NCBI RefSeq assembly: GCF_022569295.1 | Contig: NZ_JAKFIA010000002.1 | Location: 498,501 to 562,500, forward strand | Direction: 5' to 3' | Origin: Pedomonas mirosovicensis | GTDB taxonomy: Bacteria; Pseudomonadota; Alphaproteobacteria; Sphingomonadales; Sphingomonadaceae | Length of the DNA: 64,000 bases | The notes under the pieces: model-generated | Databases searched by the model: none | Seen by the model: the letters and a program-made list of their open reading frames with translations, nothing else | What the model was told of the DNA's origin: nothing | Translations under genes and position numbers: made by a program | Part shown: in pieces, positions 49,316-59,468 of the stretch | Layout of the letters: each line of letters opens with the position of its first letter | How positions within the stretch are numbered: position 1 is the stretch's first letter

Positions 49316-50452
49316 ATGGGTTGGTCCTTCGCCATAGGCTCGGTCAAGGGCACGGTGATCCGCGTCCATGTTACCTTCCTGCTCTTCCTCCTCTTCATCG
49401 GCTTTGCCAATCTCGCGCGTGGCGGCGCGCCGGCGGCGGCGCAGAGCATCGTCTTTATCCTGCTGCTGTTTCTCTGCGTGGTGCTGCATGAGTTCGGCCA
49501 TGTCTTCACCGCCCGCCGCTACGGCGTGCAGACGCCCGACGTCACGCTGCTGCCCATCGGCGGCGTGGCGCGGCTGGAGCGCGTGCCCGAGCATCCGGGC
49601 CAGGAGTTGCTGATCGCGCTGGCCGGACCGGCGGTGAACGTGGTCATCGCGGGGGTGCTGTTCCTGGCCCTGGGCGGCATCAGGCCAGCGGGTGGGGTCG
49701 ACATGACCGATCCCGGCGCCGGCATGCTCTACCGCCTGCTCGCGGTGAATATCTTCCTCGCGGTATTCAACCTCATCCCCGCCTTCCCGATGGACGGCGG
49801 GCGGGTGCTGCGCGCGCTGCTCGCCTACAAGCTCGGCTATGCCCGCGGCACGGAAATCGCGGCCGGGGTCGGGCAGGGCGTGGCGTTCCTGTTCGGCATC
49901 TGGGGGCTGGTTGCCGGCAACGCGCTCCTGGTCTTCATCGCCCTGTTCGTTTTTCTGGGCGCGGTGGCCGAGGCGCAGGCGGTGCAGCTGCGGATGGTCG
50001 GGCGTGGCCTCCTGGCGACCGATGGCATGGTGAGGCGCTTCGAGGCGCTGCGCGCCGAGAGCAGCATCGCCGATGCGGCCGATGCGCTGATCCGCACGAC
50101 GCAACACGAGTTTCCGGTGGTGGATGACGCCGGGCGGCTGCAAGGCATGCTGACGCGCGACTGCATGGTAAAGGCGCTGCGGAGAGACGGGCCCACTGCG
50201 CGCGTGGAGGCGGCGATGCGAACCGACATTCCCACCATCCAGTGTCGCCAGAGCCTGGAGGCGGCAACCCGGTTGCTGCAGGAAAAACGCGTGCCCGCCG
50301 TCGGCGTGACGGCAAGCGATGGGCGGCTTGTCGGTTATATCACCGCCGAGAATGTGGGTGAGATGATAATGCTCGCCCCGGCGCGGGAAGCCCACCGCCC
50401 CCGGCCCAACCCCTGGGCCGCCGGCGATGGCAAGGCAGGGCCCTGGGGGTAG
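49316..50452 (+). CDS. M50 site-2 protease family protein with C-terminal CBS pair
   Basis: 378 residues. Membrane-embedded metalloprotease core: 'VVLHEFGHVFTARRYGV' (HEFGH, His58) and 'NLIPAFPMDGGRVLRALLAY' (Asp ligand in the NPxPxxDGG-like loop), with about five membrane helices. A pair of CBS domains (about 240-360) follows: 'TTQHEFPVVDDAGRLQGMLT' and 'LLQEKRVPAVGVTASDGRLV'. This M50B-CBS arrangement is common in bacteria and archaea, and the CBS pair probably senses adenine nucleotides. The substrate is unknown. GAAGGAAGAAGAG precedes ATG 49316. Confidence 0.92.
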   Translation: MGWSFAIGSVKGTVIRVHVTFLLFLLFIGFANLARGGAPAAAQSIVFILLLFLCVVLHEFGHVFTARRYGVQTPDVTLLPIGGVARLERVPEHPGQELLIALAGPAVNVVIAGVLFLALGGIRPAGGVDMTDPGAGMLYRLLAVNIFLAVFNLIPAFPMDGGRVLRALLAYKLGYARGTEIAAGVGQGVAFLFGIWGLVAGNALLVFIALFVFLGAVAEAQAVQLRMVGRGLLATDGMVRRFEALRAESSIADAADALIRTTQHEFPVVDDAGRLQGMLTRDCMVKALRRDGPTARVEAAMRTDIPTIQCRQSLEAATRLLQEKRVPAVGVTASDGRLVGYITAENVGEMIMLAPAREAHRPRPNPWAAGDGKAGPWG

Positions 50453-50534
50453 AGGGGCTTGTTTCTCCGCATTTGCAAAGGGGCTTAAGCCCCTCCGCGC
50501 CCCTCTTGGTCAAGCCAGGGAATATAAAATCGCC

Positions 50535-51575
50535 TTAGCCCGCCTCGACCATGCGCCAGCCGAGCGTCTCGCCGCCTTTGAGCGGGATGATGACATCGTC
50601 GAGGTAGGGCAGGGTGGTGGGCACGCGCCAGTCTTCCCGCACCAGCGTCACTGTGCGCTGGTTGCGCGGCAGGCCGTAGAAGTCCGGCCCGAAGTGGCTG
50701 GCAAACCCTTCCAGCTTGTCCAACATCCCGGCCTCGTCGAAGGCGGTAGCGTAGAGCTCCAGCGCGGTCGGCGCGGTGTAGGAGCCGGCGCAGCCGCAGG
50801 CGGCTTCCTTGGCCTTGCGGGCGTGGGGCGCGCTGTCCGTGCCGAGGAAGAACTTGGGGTTGCCGGAGGTCGCCGCTTCCACCAGCGCGCGGCGGTGGTC
50901 GTCCCGCTTCAGGATCGGCAGGCAGAAGAAGTGCGGGCGAATGCCGCCCACCAGCATGTCGTTGCGGTTGAACAGCAGGTGATGGGCCGTGATGGTGGCG
51001 GCGAGATTATCCGGCCCCTGCGCCACGAACTGGGCAGCCTCGCCGGTCGTGATATGCTCCATCACCACCTTCAGGTTCGGCAGGCGCGCGAGCAGGGGGG
51101 CGAGCACCCGGTCGATGAACACCGCCTCGCGGTCGAAAATGTCGACATCGGGGTCGGTCACCTCGCCATGGACGAGGAGCGGCAGGCCCGCCTCCGCCAT
51201 TGCTGCCAGCGTTTCGTCGCAGCGGCGGATGTCGGTGACGCCGGAGGCGGAATTGGTGGTCGCCCCCGCCGGGTACAGCTTCACCGCATAGATGTGGCCG
51301 CTGGCCTTGGCCCGCGCGATCTCCTCTGGCGGCGTGTTGTCGGTGAGGTAGAGCGTCATCAACGGCTGGAAGGTGCTCCCTTCCGGCAGGGCGGCCAGAA
51401 TCCGCTCGCGGTAGGCGAGCGCCTGCTCGGTCGTCGTCACCGGCGGCACCAGGTTCGGCATGATGATGGCCCGGCCGAACTGGCGGGCGGAGTAGGGCAG
51501 CACAGCGCGCAAAGCATCGCCGTCGCGCACGTGGAGGTGCCAGTCGTCCGGTTGGGTGAGGGTGATCCGGTCCAT
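50535..51575 (-). CDS. pyrC: Dihydroorotase, class II type
   Basis: 346 residues, normal for PyrC. It closes N-carbamoyl-aspartate to dihydroorotate in pyrimidine synthesis. Zinc ligands and the carboxylated lysine are visible: HxH in '[13 protein letters not shown]', Lys in '[15 protein letters not shown]', His in '[11 protein letters not shown]', His in '[12 protein letters not shown]' and catalytic Asp in '[16 protein letters not shown]'. '[20 protein letters not shown]' is the substrate Asn-binding segment. The gene stands alone, divergent from the CoA-racemase-like gene. Confidence 0.96.
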   Translation of the reverse strand: MDRITLTQPDDWHLHVRDGDALRAVLPYSARQFGRAIIMPNLVPPVTTTEQALAYRERILAALPEGSTFQPLMTLYLTDNTPPEEIARAKASGHIYAVKLYPAGATTNSASGVTDIRRCDETLAAMAEAGLPLLVHGEVTDPDVDIFDREAVFIDRVLAPLLARLPNLKVVMEHITTGEAAQFVAQGPDNLAATITAHHLLFNRNDMLVGGIRPHFFCLPILKRDDHRRALVEAATSGNPKFFLGTDSAPHARKAKEAACGCAGSYTAPTALELYATAFDEAGMLDKLEGFASHFGPDFYGLPRNQRTVTLVREDWRVPTTLPYLDDVIIPLKGGETLGWRMVEAG

Positions 51576-51696
51576 GGCCGTCTCCTGCCTGTCCTGCTGC
51601 TGTTGCCGATCCCTATGGGTTTGGGGGGCCGTGTAGCCTGCCTACGGCTGAAAGGCTAGACTTCCTGTAAACGCCGCGAGGCCGAGGGGGGAGCAG

Positions 51697-52812
51697 ATGA
51701 GAAAGCGCAGCGGGCCGCTGGCGGGCCTTAAGGTCATTGAGTTCGCAGGGCTCGGCCCAGGGCCATTCTGCGGCATGCTGCTGGCGGACCTGGGCGCCGA
51801 GGTGGTGCAGATCGACCGGCCCGGCGGGGCTATGGCCGCCTTTGCCGTTTCCGACCACCGCCGCAACATCCTCAACCGGGGCAAGCGCTCGGTGGTGCTG
51901 GACCTGAAGAAATTGGAGGAGCTTGAGATCGCCCTCAAACTGGTCGATCGCGCCGATGGGGTGATCGAGGCCAACCGGGCGGGCGTCGCCGAGCGGCTGG
52001 GCATCGGGCCCGACGTGTGTTTGGCCCGTAACCCGAGGCTGGTCTACGGCCGCGTGACCGGCTGGGGGCAGACCGGGCCGCTGGCCGACTGGGCGGGCCA
52101 CGACATCAATTACATAGCCCTTGCGGGCGCGCTGCATGTGTGCGGGCGGGAAGGGGAGAAGCCTGCCATTCCCCAGAACTTCGTGGCGGACATGGGCGGC
52201 GGCGGGCTCTACCTCGCCTTCGGCATGCTGGCGGCGCTGCTGGAGGCCCGGCAATCGGGCAAGGGGCAGGTGGTGGACGCGGCGATGATCGAGGGGGTGG
52301 CGCTCCAGCTCTCCGCCGTGCTCGCGTTGCGCGCGTTCGGCGCGATAGACGACCGGCGCGGCACGGGGCCGATCGGCGGCGGCGCGCATTTCTACGAGGT
52401 GTATGAGACGAAGGACGGGCAGCATCTCGCCGTCGGCGCGATCGAGCCCCAGTTCTACCGCACCTTCCTGAAGGAAGCTGGGCTCGATGACCCGATTTTC
52501 GAGGCCCAGTGGGACCGGGCGCGCTGGCCGATGCTGAAGGAGCAGGTGGCGGCGCGGCTGAAAGAGCGCACCCGCGACGATTGGGTGGCCACGTTCAGCA
52601 GCGAGGCCTGCGTTGCGCCGGTGCTCAGCCTCGCGGAGGTGGACCAGCACCCGCACATGGCGGCCCGAGGCGTGTTCTTCCATGACGGTGAAGTGATGCA
52701 GCCCGCGCCGGGCCCGCGCTTCAGCCGCACGCCGGGCGCAGTCTCCGCCCCGCCGTCTCGGCCGGGAGAGGACACGCAAGACGTGCTGAGGGACTGGGGC
52801 ATACTAATCTGA
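51697..52812 (+). CDS. CaiB/BaiF family protein, alpha-methylacyl-CoA racemase-like
   Basis: 371 residues. Family III CoA-transferase fold: 'GPLAGLKVIEFAGLGPGPFC', 'LADLGAEVVQIDRPGG', 'NRGKRSVVLDLK', 'ADGVIEANRAGVAERLGIGP' and 'RLVYGRVTGWGQTGPLADWA'. The residues of AMACR rather than a transferase are present: His in 'AGHDINYIALAGAL', Asp in 'NFVADMGGGGLYLAFG' and Glu in 'HFYEVYETKDG'. It epimerises 2-methylacyl-CoA esters for beta-oxidation of branched or steroid side chains. No acyl-CoA enzymes are adjacent. The next gene, pncB, starts about 120 bases on, so no operon is obvious. Confidence 0.9.
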   Translation: MRKRSGPLAGLKVIEFAGLGPGPFCGMLLADLGAEVVQIDRPGGAMAAFAVSDHRRNILNRGKRSVVLDLKKLEELEIALKLVDRADGVIEANRAGVAERLGIGPDVCLARNPRLVYGRVTGWGQTGPLADWAGHDINYIALAGALHVCGREGEKPAIPQNFVADMGGGGLYLAFGMLAALLEARQSGKGQVVDAAMIEGVALQLSAVLALRAFGAIDDRRGTGPIGGGAHFYEVYETKDGQHLAVGAIEPQFYRTFLKEAGLDDPIFEAQWDRARWPMLKEQVAARLKERTRDDWVATFSSEACVAPVLSLAEVDQHPHMAARGVFFHDGEVMQPAPGPRFSRTPGAVSAPPSRPGEDTQDVLRDWGILI

Positions 52813-52930
52813 CGTGGCATGATGGGGCTGGTCCCCGGCCGGCCCAGTGGCTAAGGTTGCGCCCAAACTCTGCCAGCCTTCCGAAATCCTGCCCGTCATC
52901 GGGTGGCCCGATGCTGCGTTAAGGCCCAGT

Positions 52931-54235
52931 ATGATCTTCACCGATATCGCAACCCGTACCTACAACCATGGCTGGCGTCTGGACCCCATCGTCCGCAGCC
53001 TTCTGGATACGGACTTCTACAAGCTGCTCATGCTCCAGATGATCTGGGGTCTCTATCGCGATGTGAACGTCACCTTCTCGCTCATCAATCGCACCACCTC
53101 GGTCCGCATCGCGGACGAGATCAACGAGGACGAGTTGCGGGCCCAGCTCGATCATGCGCGGTCCTTGCGCTTCACCCGCAAGGAGCTGGTCTGGCTGGCC
53201 GGCAACACCTTTTACGGCCGCCAGCAGATCTTCGCGCCGGAGTTCATGGCCTGGCTCGCCGATTTCCAGCTACCCGAATACGAACTGGAAAGGGTTGATG
53301 GCCAGTACCGCCTCAACTTCCACGGACCGTGGACCCACGCCAGCATGTGGGAGATCCCGGCGCTCGCCATCGTCAACGAACTGCGCTCCCGCGCGGCGCT
53401 CAAGGGGCTGGGCCGCTTCTCGCTCGACGTGCTTTACGCCCGCGCCAAGGCCCGGCTGTGGGAAAAGCTGGAGCGGCTGCGCCGCCTGCCGGCCCTGCGC
53501 CTCTCCGATTTCGGCACCCGTCGCCGCCACAGCTTCCTGTGGCAGAACTGGTGCATCGCCGCGCTGAAGGAAGGGCTGGGGCCCAAGCTTACCGGCACCA
53601 GCAACGTGCTGCTGGCGATGGAACACGACCTGGAGGCCATTGGCACCAATGCCCACGAACTGCCCATGGTGCTGGCGGCGTTGGCGGAAACCGACGCGGC
53701 CCGGCGCAAGGCCCCCTACAAGGTGTTGGAGGACTGGAAGAGCTATTACAGCGGCAACCTCCTGGTGGTGCTGCCGGACACCTTCGGCACCGCGGCCTTT
53801 CTGGAGCAGGCCCCGGACTGGCTGGCGGAGTGGACCGGCTTTCGCCCGGATTCCGCGCCGCCCATCGAGGGGGGCGAGAGGATCATGGCCTGGTGGCGTG
53901 AAAAGGGCGTCGACCCGAAATCCAAGCTGCTGGTCTTCTCCGACGGGATGGACGTGGAGTCGATCGAGGAGACCTACCATCACTTCGATGGCCGGGTGCG
54001 CCTCAGCTTCGGCTGGGGCACCAACCTCACCAACGATCTGGCCGGCTGCGCCACCGACGACCGTCCGGCGCTGGAGCCGATTTCGCTGGTCTGCAAGGTA
54101 ACGCAGGCCAACGGCCGCCCGGCGGTCAAGCTGTCGGACAACCCGACGAAAGCGACCGGCGCCCCGAAGGCCATCGCCCACTATCTGAGCCTCTTCGGCA
54201 CGGAAGGCCGGATGGCGCGTGATGTCCGCGTGTGA
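52931..54235 (+). CDS. pncB: Nicotinate phosphoribosyltransferase
   Basis: 434 residues from ATG 52931, which opens on '[20 protein letters not shown]'; the frame runs 28 codons further up without family similarity. Motifs: '[20 protein letters not shown]', '[14 protein letters not shown]', '[20 protein letters not shown]', '[12 protein letters not shown]' (phosphorylated His), '[13 protein letters not shown]', '[12 protein letters not shown]' and '[13 protein letters not shown]'. It makes nicotinate mononucleotide from nicotinate and PRPP with ATP in the NAD salvage pathway. No other NAD genes are adjacent. Confidence 0.95.
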   Translation: MIFTDIATRTYNHGWRLDPIVRSLLDTDFYKLLMLQMIWGLYRDVNVTFSLINRTTSVRIADEINEDELRAQLDHARSLRFTRKELVWLAGNTFYGRQQIFAPEFMAWLADFQLPEYELERVDGQYRLNFHGPWTHASMWEIPALAIVNELRSRAALKGLGRFSLDVLYARAKARLWEKLERLRRLPALRLSDFGTRRRHSFLWQNWCIAALKEGLGPKLTGTSNVLLAMEHDLEAIGTNAHELPMVLAALAETDAARRKAPYKVLEDWKSYYSGNLLVVLPDTFGTAAFLEQAPDWLAEWTGFRPDSAPPIEGGERIMAWWREKGVDPKSKLLVFSDGMDVESIEETYHHFDGRVRLSFGWGTNLTNDLAGCATDDRPALEPISLVCKVTQANGRPAVKLSDNPTKATGAPKAIAHYLSLFGTEGRMARDVRV

Positions 54236-54459
54236 TGCGGTGATTATAAGGAGCTGGCTGTGGCCGAGTGCGGAACATGGAAAAGCCGGGGGGAGCGGGA
54301 AAGCCGCCTGCCGCGGCGTGTCTTTAATAAAATTACGCCGCCGTGCTCCGATCCATGGCCAAGCTGGATGCCAGAACTATCTATGGGGCAGTTTGCCCTG
54401 TGAACGCCCGGTGTGATCGTGCCGCGCGTGTTGAAACTTCTGAAGTTGGCTGTTCCCCT

Positions 54460-56004
54460 ATGACGATTGCACAGATCAACGATCGCCGTTTCGAACTGCT
54501 GGTGAGAGCCGTTGTCGATTACGCGATCTACATGCTGGACCCGCAGGGCCACATTGTCAGCTGGAACGCCGGCGCGGAGCGGATCAAGGGCTATACCGAG
54601 GCGGAGATTCTCGGCCGGCACTATGAGTGTTTCTTCACGCCGGAGGACCGTCAGTGCGGCACGCCGGACTTTGCGCTCGCCAATGCGCTGAAGAATGGTC
54701 GCTACGAGGCGGAAGGGTGGCGCATCCGCAAGGACGGCAGCCGGTTCTGGGCCAGCATCGTCGTTGATGCCATCCGCGACGATGATGGCCAGCACCTGGG
54801 CTTTGCCAAGGTGACGCGCGACATGACGGCCCAGCGCAACGCGCAGGTGGCACTGGCGCTGACCCGCGAGCAGCTGGCCCAGGCGCAGAAGATGGAAGCC
54901 ATCGGCAAGCTGACCGGCGGCGTCGCCCATGATTTCAACAACCTGCTGATGATCATTAGCGGCTATGCCGACATCCTGCGCCGCCGGCTGGACGCGCCGG
55001 AGGACGTGTCGGCTATCGATACCATTCGCCATGCCGCCCAGCGCGGGCGCAACCTCACGCGCCAGCTGCTGGCCTTCTCCCGGCGGGAGCCGCTCAATCC
55101 GGTCGTGGTCGATCCGTCGCTAAGGATCGCCGCGATGAAGGATCTGCTTCAAGGGTCGCTGCGCGGCGACCTTGAGCTCATCATCGATCTGAAGCCAGAC
55201 CTATATCCCATTCGCGTCGATGTGGGCGAAATGGAGCTGGCGATGGTCAATCTGGCGATGAACGCGCGAGACGCCATGCCCCAGGGCGGGCGGCTGACCG
55301 TCGAGGCGCAGAACGTCCAGCTGCCCAATGCGGATGTGCCCCATATGCGCGGCCACTTCCTCGCCATTTCCCTCTCCGACACGGGAACCGGCATCGCGCC
55401 CGAGCACATCAGCAAGATCTTCGATCCGTTCTTTACCACGAAGGATGCCCGGAAGGGCTCTGGCCTGGGCCTGCCGCAGGTGTATGGCTTCGCATCACGC
55501 TCCGGCGGCACGGTGACGGTCAGGAGCGTCCAGTGGGAGGGCACCACCTTTACCCTCTACCTGCCCCGGGCGCAGGCGGGCGTGCACAAGCCCGAGCCAG
55601 AGGCGCCGGCCCAGCCTGTCGAACTGCCGGGCGGGACCGTGCTTCTGGTAGAGGACAATCCGGACGTCGGCAATGTGACGGCCAGCATGCTCCATGAACT
55701 GGGCTATCGGGTGATCCGCGCCGCCAATGCCGCCGATGCCCTCGACCACCTGCGCGCAGGCGTGGGGATCAATCTCGTCATCAGCGACATAATCATGCCG
55801 GGTGGTATCAACGGCGTTGAGCTGGAGGAGATTGTCCGGCGGAACTATCCCTTCATCCCGATGCTGCTGATGACCGGCTGGAGCGACAACGCCTTGCAGA
55901 GGGACCATGCAAAGCCGGTGCTGCGAAAGCCGTTTGGTATCGACATGCTGCGCCAGGCGCTGCTGAATGTTCTGAACATGGAAGACTGCCCCGCCGAGGC
56001 GTGA
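54460..56004 (+). CDS. PAS hybrid histidine kinase with receiver domain
   Basis: 514 residues, soluble. PAS (about 10-130; 'RAVVDYAIYMLDPQGHIVSW' and 'GYTEAEILGRHYECFFTPED', close to heme or flavin-type PAS of FixL-like kinases), coiled linker, HisKA with '[20 protein letters not shown]', HATPase ('NLAMNARDAMPQGG', 'DTGTGIAPEHISKIFDPFFT', 'GSGLGLPQVYGFA') and a receiver with phospho-Asp in 'VISDIIMPGGINGVELEE'. A Cys residue of the LOV type is not evident. ATG 54460 begins directly before the PAS domain; the frame is open a further 39 codons but without similarity. Followed by a convergent GGDEF gene; no output regulator nearby. Confidence 0.9.
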   Translation: MTIAQINDRRFELLVRAVVDYAIYMLDPQGHIVSWNAGAERIKGYTEAEILGRHYECFFTPEDRQCGTPDFALANALKNGRYEAEGWRIRKDGSRFWASIVVDAIRDDDGQHLGFAKVTRDMTAQRNAQVALALTREQLAQAQKMEAIGKLTGGVAHDFNNLLMIISGYADILRRRLDAPEDVSAIDTIRHAAQRGRNLTRQLLAFSRREPLNPVVVDPSLRIAAMKDLLQGSLRGDLELIIDLKPDLYPIRVDVGEMELAMVNLAMNARDAMPQGGRLTVEAQNVQLPNADVPHMRGHFLAISLSDTGTGIAPEHISKIFDPFFTTKDARKGSGLGLPQVYGFASRSGGTVTVRSVQWEGTTFTLYLPRAQAGVHKPEPEAPAQPVELPGGTVLLVEDNPDVGNVTASMLHELGYRVIRAANAADALDHLRAGVGINLVISDIIMPGGINGVELEEIVRRNYPFIPMLLMTGWSDNALQRDHAKPVLRKPFGIDMLRQALLNVLNMEDCPAEA

Positions 56005-56017
56005 GGCAGCCGGCGTA

Positions 56018-57853
56018 TCAAGCCCGCGCGGATGCCGGGGCGGCAGGATCAGGCGGGAGCGCTTCGGTGGATCGTGCCGCAACGACACAATTGCGCCCTT
56101 GCGCCTTGGCCAGATACAGCGCCTGATCGGCCTCGCGCAGGAGGGCGTTCGCATCCGATGCCGGAAACGCCCGCGTATCGATGATGCCGAAGCTGGCCGT
56201 GATTCTGCGCTCCGTCGAGTTGAACAGCAATGACAGATCGCTGCCCGCCAGCAGGCGGCGGACTCGCTCGGCCATGGCATGCAATGCCTCGCCCGCCACG
56301 TTCGGCACGACAACGCAGAATTCCTCGCCGCCGAACCGCGCGACGATCGCCCCCTCCTGCCGCAAGAGGCCCAGCAGCCCTGCCACATGCTGGAGGACGT
56401 GATCGCCGACCTCGTGCCCGAAGGTGTCGTTGATCGACTTGAAATGGTCGAGATCGACCAGCATGAGGCCGAGGCAACCGCCGCTGCGGTGCGCCTCGGC
56501 CAGCTCACGCTGAAACCGCGCGGTCAGCCCGCGGCGATTGTGCAGCTTGGTCAACGGGTCGGTCTCGGCCAGCGCCATGAGTTCGGATTGCATTGCCCTG
56601 GCATGGTCGCGTTCGGCCTTCAGGCTGGCGAAACCCCGCGAGGCGGCAAAGGAAAGCCACAGGGTTTGCAGGGCGGAGGTGGCCAGCACCAGCATTTCAC
56701 CGCTCAGCACCGGAACGGTTGCCGAGGTGTCGTTGAAGTTGGAGGCCAGAACGGCCAATATCGGCAGGCTCCAGGCGAGGGCGAAGTCCTTGGCGTTCTG
56801 GCTGCCGCGCCACAGGGCGAGCACCAGCGCGCCGACGGCCGTGGCGAGGGTGAACAGGGTGGTCAGCCGGAAGAGGTTGGCCAACATCGTGCCTATGCCC
56901 TCCGGCGGGTAGAGGCAGGCGATACAGAACAGCAGGCTGATGGCCGGCACCACGCGCAGGCCGATTCTCAGCCAGAAGGGCAGGATGTCCTCCTCCAGCG
57001 TGGCCAGCATGTACTGGCAGGCCAGAAACGTGGCGGTGGTGGCCAGCACCGAGCAGATACGCACGCTCGCAATCCCGGCAATTCCCGGAGCGACGACCAG
57101 GGCCAGCTGCGACCAGCACAGGCCCCAGAAGATCAGGCAGACGACCCATCCGCAGTGCCAGAAGATGGCTTTCTGCCGTGCCATCGCGGCGAGGAAGAGA
57201 TTGTAGACAAGAGAGACGGTAAGAAAGCTGAGCGATGCGCCGACCAGCGCCGCGCTCAGCTGAACCGCGCGTTCCTGCTGGGCGATCGGCACCAGCCGCA
57301 GTCGCACCAGTTCGTAGGAGACCAGCCGGTCAATGCCGAGGGTGATGGTTTTAACGGGAGCCTTGTCGCGATTGGCGTTGAAGGCGATGTAGCCATTGGG
57401 CGTCCAATGCCGGCCGAAATCACCCGCCCGCACCCGGTAGGTTTGCGCGCTGCCGTCGGCGAAATGGAAACTCACCACCAGATTTTCAAACCGGGTTTGG
57501 TGGATGTTCATGGACCAGTCGGGCCACGATTGCTGTTCCTGGGTGAGGTCGTGGCGCAGCCAGAGCCAGCGGTCGGCATAGCCGGTGACTGTGCCCACGC
57601 ACCGATAGGGAAGATCGAGCGCCTCCTCGGGGTCAAGCGGGCTGGGGGACGTGCTGTGGCAAATCCTCAGCTGTGCCGGCACCGAAGGGGACAGCGTCCA
57701 CGAGATGACGAGCGGAAACAGCGCCAGCAGGAAAACCAGAAAGAAAATCAGCCGCCCGCTTTGCAATGCATCTGTGCGATCCCGGCCGGACCGGCGCGCG
57801 GAATGCGGCGATGATGCGTCAACCACTTTGCCCCCCTGACCGGCGCGAGGCAT
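56018..57853 (-). CDS. Membrane diguanylate cyclase with 7TM-type sensor
   Basis: 611 residues. One N-terminal helix, a periplasmic beta-rich domain (about 60-190; 'LRHDLTQEQQSWPDW'), then about seven helices (205-420) resembling 7TMR-DISM proteins, and a C-terminal GGDEF domain with 'ETDPLTKLHNRRGLTARF', 'LMLVDLDHFKSINDTFGHEV', the active-site signature 'VARFGGEEFCVVVP' and 'ADQALYLAKAQGRNCV'. The intact GGEEF predicts c-di-GMP synthesis. The RxxD inhibitory site expected a few residues upstream is absent, so product inhibition may be lacking. It is convergent with the PAS kinase gene (13-base gap), and no EAL protein is near. Confidence 0.92.
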   Translation of the reverse strand: MPRAGQGGKVVDASSPHSARRSGRDRTDALQSGRLIFFLVFLLALFPLVISWTLSPSVPAQLRICHSTSPSPLDPEEALDLPYRCVGTVTGYADRWLWLRHDLTQEQQSWPDWSMNIHQTRFENLVVSFHFADGSAQTYRVRAGDFGRHWTPNGYIAFNANRDKAPVKTITLGIDRLVSYELVRLRLVPIAQQERAVQLSAALVGASLSFLTVSLVYNLFLAAMARQKAIFWHCGWVVCLIFWGLCWSQLALVVAPGIAGIASVRICSVLATTATFLACQYMLATLEEDILPFWLRIGLRVVPAISLLFCIACLYPPEGIGTMLANLFRLTTLFTLATAVGALVLALWRGSQNAKDFALAWSLPILAVLASNFNDTSATVPVLSGEMLVLATSALQTLWLSFAASRGFASLKAERDHARAMQSELMALAETDPLTKLHNRRGLTARFQRELAEAHRSGGCLGLMLVDLDHFKSINDTFGHEVGDHVLQHVAGLLGLLRQEGAIVARFGGEEFCVVVPNVAGEALHAMAERVRRLLAGSDLSLLFNSTERRITASFGIIDTRAFPASDANALLREADQALYLAKAQGRNCVVAARSTEALPPDPAAPASARA

Positions 57854-58213
57854 AGCCGCGCCGGCGAAACCCTGGCCCTCAAACCCTGGCCTTTATACCA
57901 GATTAATCGGCATAGATTATAGTCGCACATTGGAGCGCAGCAAAAGAGGAGGCCGGGAGAAAGGCGTATCTTTGTGGTCATTGCGCCACGCCGCTCCCTT
58001 TCACGGCCCCGCTTCGTCTCGTCTTGAGCGCTACGCCGGGCGCGCGCCCGGCAAGGATCGCTCCGTCGGCTCACACGTTACCACGGGGGAACCTCCCCGC
58101 GAATGACCTTGCCATTTGTGTGGCAGGCGACGGCTGAGCGCATGGAACCGGGCCACCGGGCACCGGCAGCGCTTGCCGCTCCAGGAGTCTCGCACGCTAT
58201 GGAGACGGCACGA
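57854..58213. other. Divergent intergenic region, GGDEF gene / RND operon 2
   Basis: 360 bases. It contains a perfect 18-base palindrome, GCCGGGCGCGCGCCCGGC (58035-58052), and an AT-rich patch around 57895-57930 (TTTATACCAGATTAATCGG) that could be the promoter of the leftward GGDEF gene. No regulator gene or TetR-type operator similar to that of RND operon 1 is seen. Confidence 0.4.
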
Positions 58214-59443
58214 ATGTGGCGTTGTCGGTTGGTGATAGATCGGAAAAGCCGCCCGGCCGCGCTGGCGGGCTTGCTGTGCATTGGGCTTGCAGCCTGCGGC
58301 GAAGAGCAGAAGACGGCGGCGCCACCGCCGCCTGAAGTGGTCGTGCAGGTTATCAAGCCCGAGCCGGTTCCAAGCATCGTGGAGCTGCCGGGCCGGTTGC
58401 AAGCGGTGCGAACCGCCGAGGTGCGGGCGCGCGTCGATGGTATTGTGGAGCGGCGTCTCTACGAGGAAGGCACGGACGTAGCGGCGGGCGCGGTGCTGTT
58501 TCAGATTGATCCCCGCCCGCTCAAGGCGCGCTTGGATGCCGCGCGCGCCGCCTTGCGCCGGGCGCAGGCCGAGGCCACCAACGCCCGACGCGATGTGGAG
58601 CGCTTCCGCCCGCTGGTGGCGCGCAATGCCATCAGCAAGCAGGAATTCGATGCCGCCGAGGCTCGGCTGGCGCAGGCACAGGCCGATGTGGAATCCGCCG
58701 AGGCGCAGGTGGAGCAGGCGCGGCTGGACCTGGGCTATGCCACGGTCACCGCGCCGATCAGCGGCCGCGCGGGCCGGGCCCAGGTGACGGAAGGCGCGCT
58801 GGTCAGCGCCTCGCAGGGCACGCTGCTGACCACCATCGAGCAGCTGGACCCCATCTATGTGAACTTCTCCCAGTCGAGCGGCAAGATCCTCCAGATCCGC
58901 AAGGATATCGAGTCCGGACGGTTGAGGACACCGGAACTGGAGCAGATCCAGGTGAGCATCGTGATGGAGGACGGGACCGTCTACGGCAAGCAGGGTCGCC
59001 TCAATTTCCTCGACATGGCGGTCGATCCGAGCACGGGCACGGTCAGCCTGCGCGCGGTGGTGCCCAATGAGGAGCGCATCCTGCTGCCGGGCGAGTTCGT
59101 GCGCGCGCGGGTCGATGTGGGCGCCAACCCCAACGGCATCACCGTGCCGCAGAAGGCGGTTCAGCTCTCGGCCGAAAGCGCTTCGGTTCTGATCGTCGGC
59201 GACAACAACGTCGTGATGCAGCGCCCGGTCAGGCTTGGCGACCTTCTGGGCGACAGGTGGATCATCAATGAGGGGCTGAAGCCCGGCGAGCGCGTGATCG
59301 TCGAGGGATTGCTGAAGGCGCAGCCGGGTGCACGCGTGAAGGTGACGGAGGCGCAGGCCAAGCCGGCCGGCGCCGCTGCGCCGCCGGCCGGGCAGGGGCA
59401 GGATCAGGCGCAGGGTCAGGGAGCTGCGCCCGTCCGGCAGTAA
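58214..59443 (+). CDS. RND periplasmic adaptor (MFP) lipoprotein (operon 2)
   Basis: 409 residues from ATG 58214 (GGAG nine bases upstream); ATG 58199 with AGGAG is an alternative. Lipoprotein signal 'ALAGLLCIGLAAC', then 'RTAEVRARVDGIVERRLYEE', the alpha-hairpin ('AALRRAQAEATNARRDVERF', 'AISKQEFDAAEARLAQAQAD'), 'LDLGYATVTAPISGRAGRAQ' and 'LDPIYVNFSQSSGKILQIRK'. The C-terminus has an unusual Ala/Gln-rich tail (GQGQDQAQGQGAAP). It couples the pump to the outer membrane channel; the pump gene follows 25 bases later. Confidence 0.92.
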   Translation: MWRCRLVIDRKSRPAALAGLLCIGLAACGEEQKTAAPPPPEVVVQVIKPEPVPSIVELPGRLQAVRTAEVRARVDGIVERRLYEEGTDVAAGAVLFQIDPRPLKARLDAARAALRRAQAEATNARRDVERFRPLVARNAISKQEFDAAEARLAQAQADVESAEAQVEQARLDLGYATVTAPISGRAGRAQVTEGALVSASQGTLLTTIEQLDPIYVNFSQSSGKILQIRKDIESGRLRTPELEQIQVSIVMEDGTVYGKQGRLNFLDMAVDPSTGTVSLRAVVPNEERILLPGEFVRARVDVGANPNGITVPQKAVQLSAESASVLIVGDNNVVMQRPVRLGDLLGDRWIINEGLKPGERVIVEGLLKAQPGARVKVTEAQAKPAGAAAPPAGQGQDQAQGQGAAPVRQ

Positions 59444-59468
59444 AAAGGATCAGCCCAGGGAAGCGCCA

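Noticed and set aside
54260..54403. A 47-codon plus-strand frame starting at GTG with AAGGAG upstream, before the PAS kinase
   Set aside because: The ribosome site is attractive, but the peptide shows no family or signal features and codon use is atypical; more likely leader or chance.
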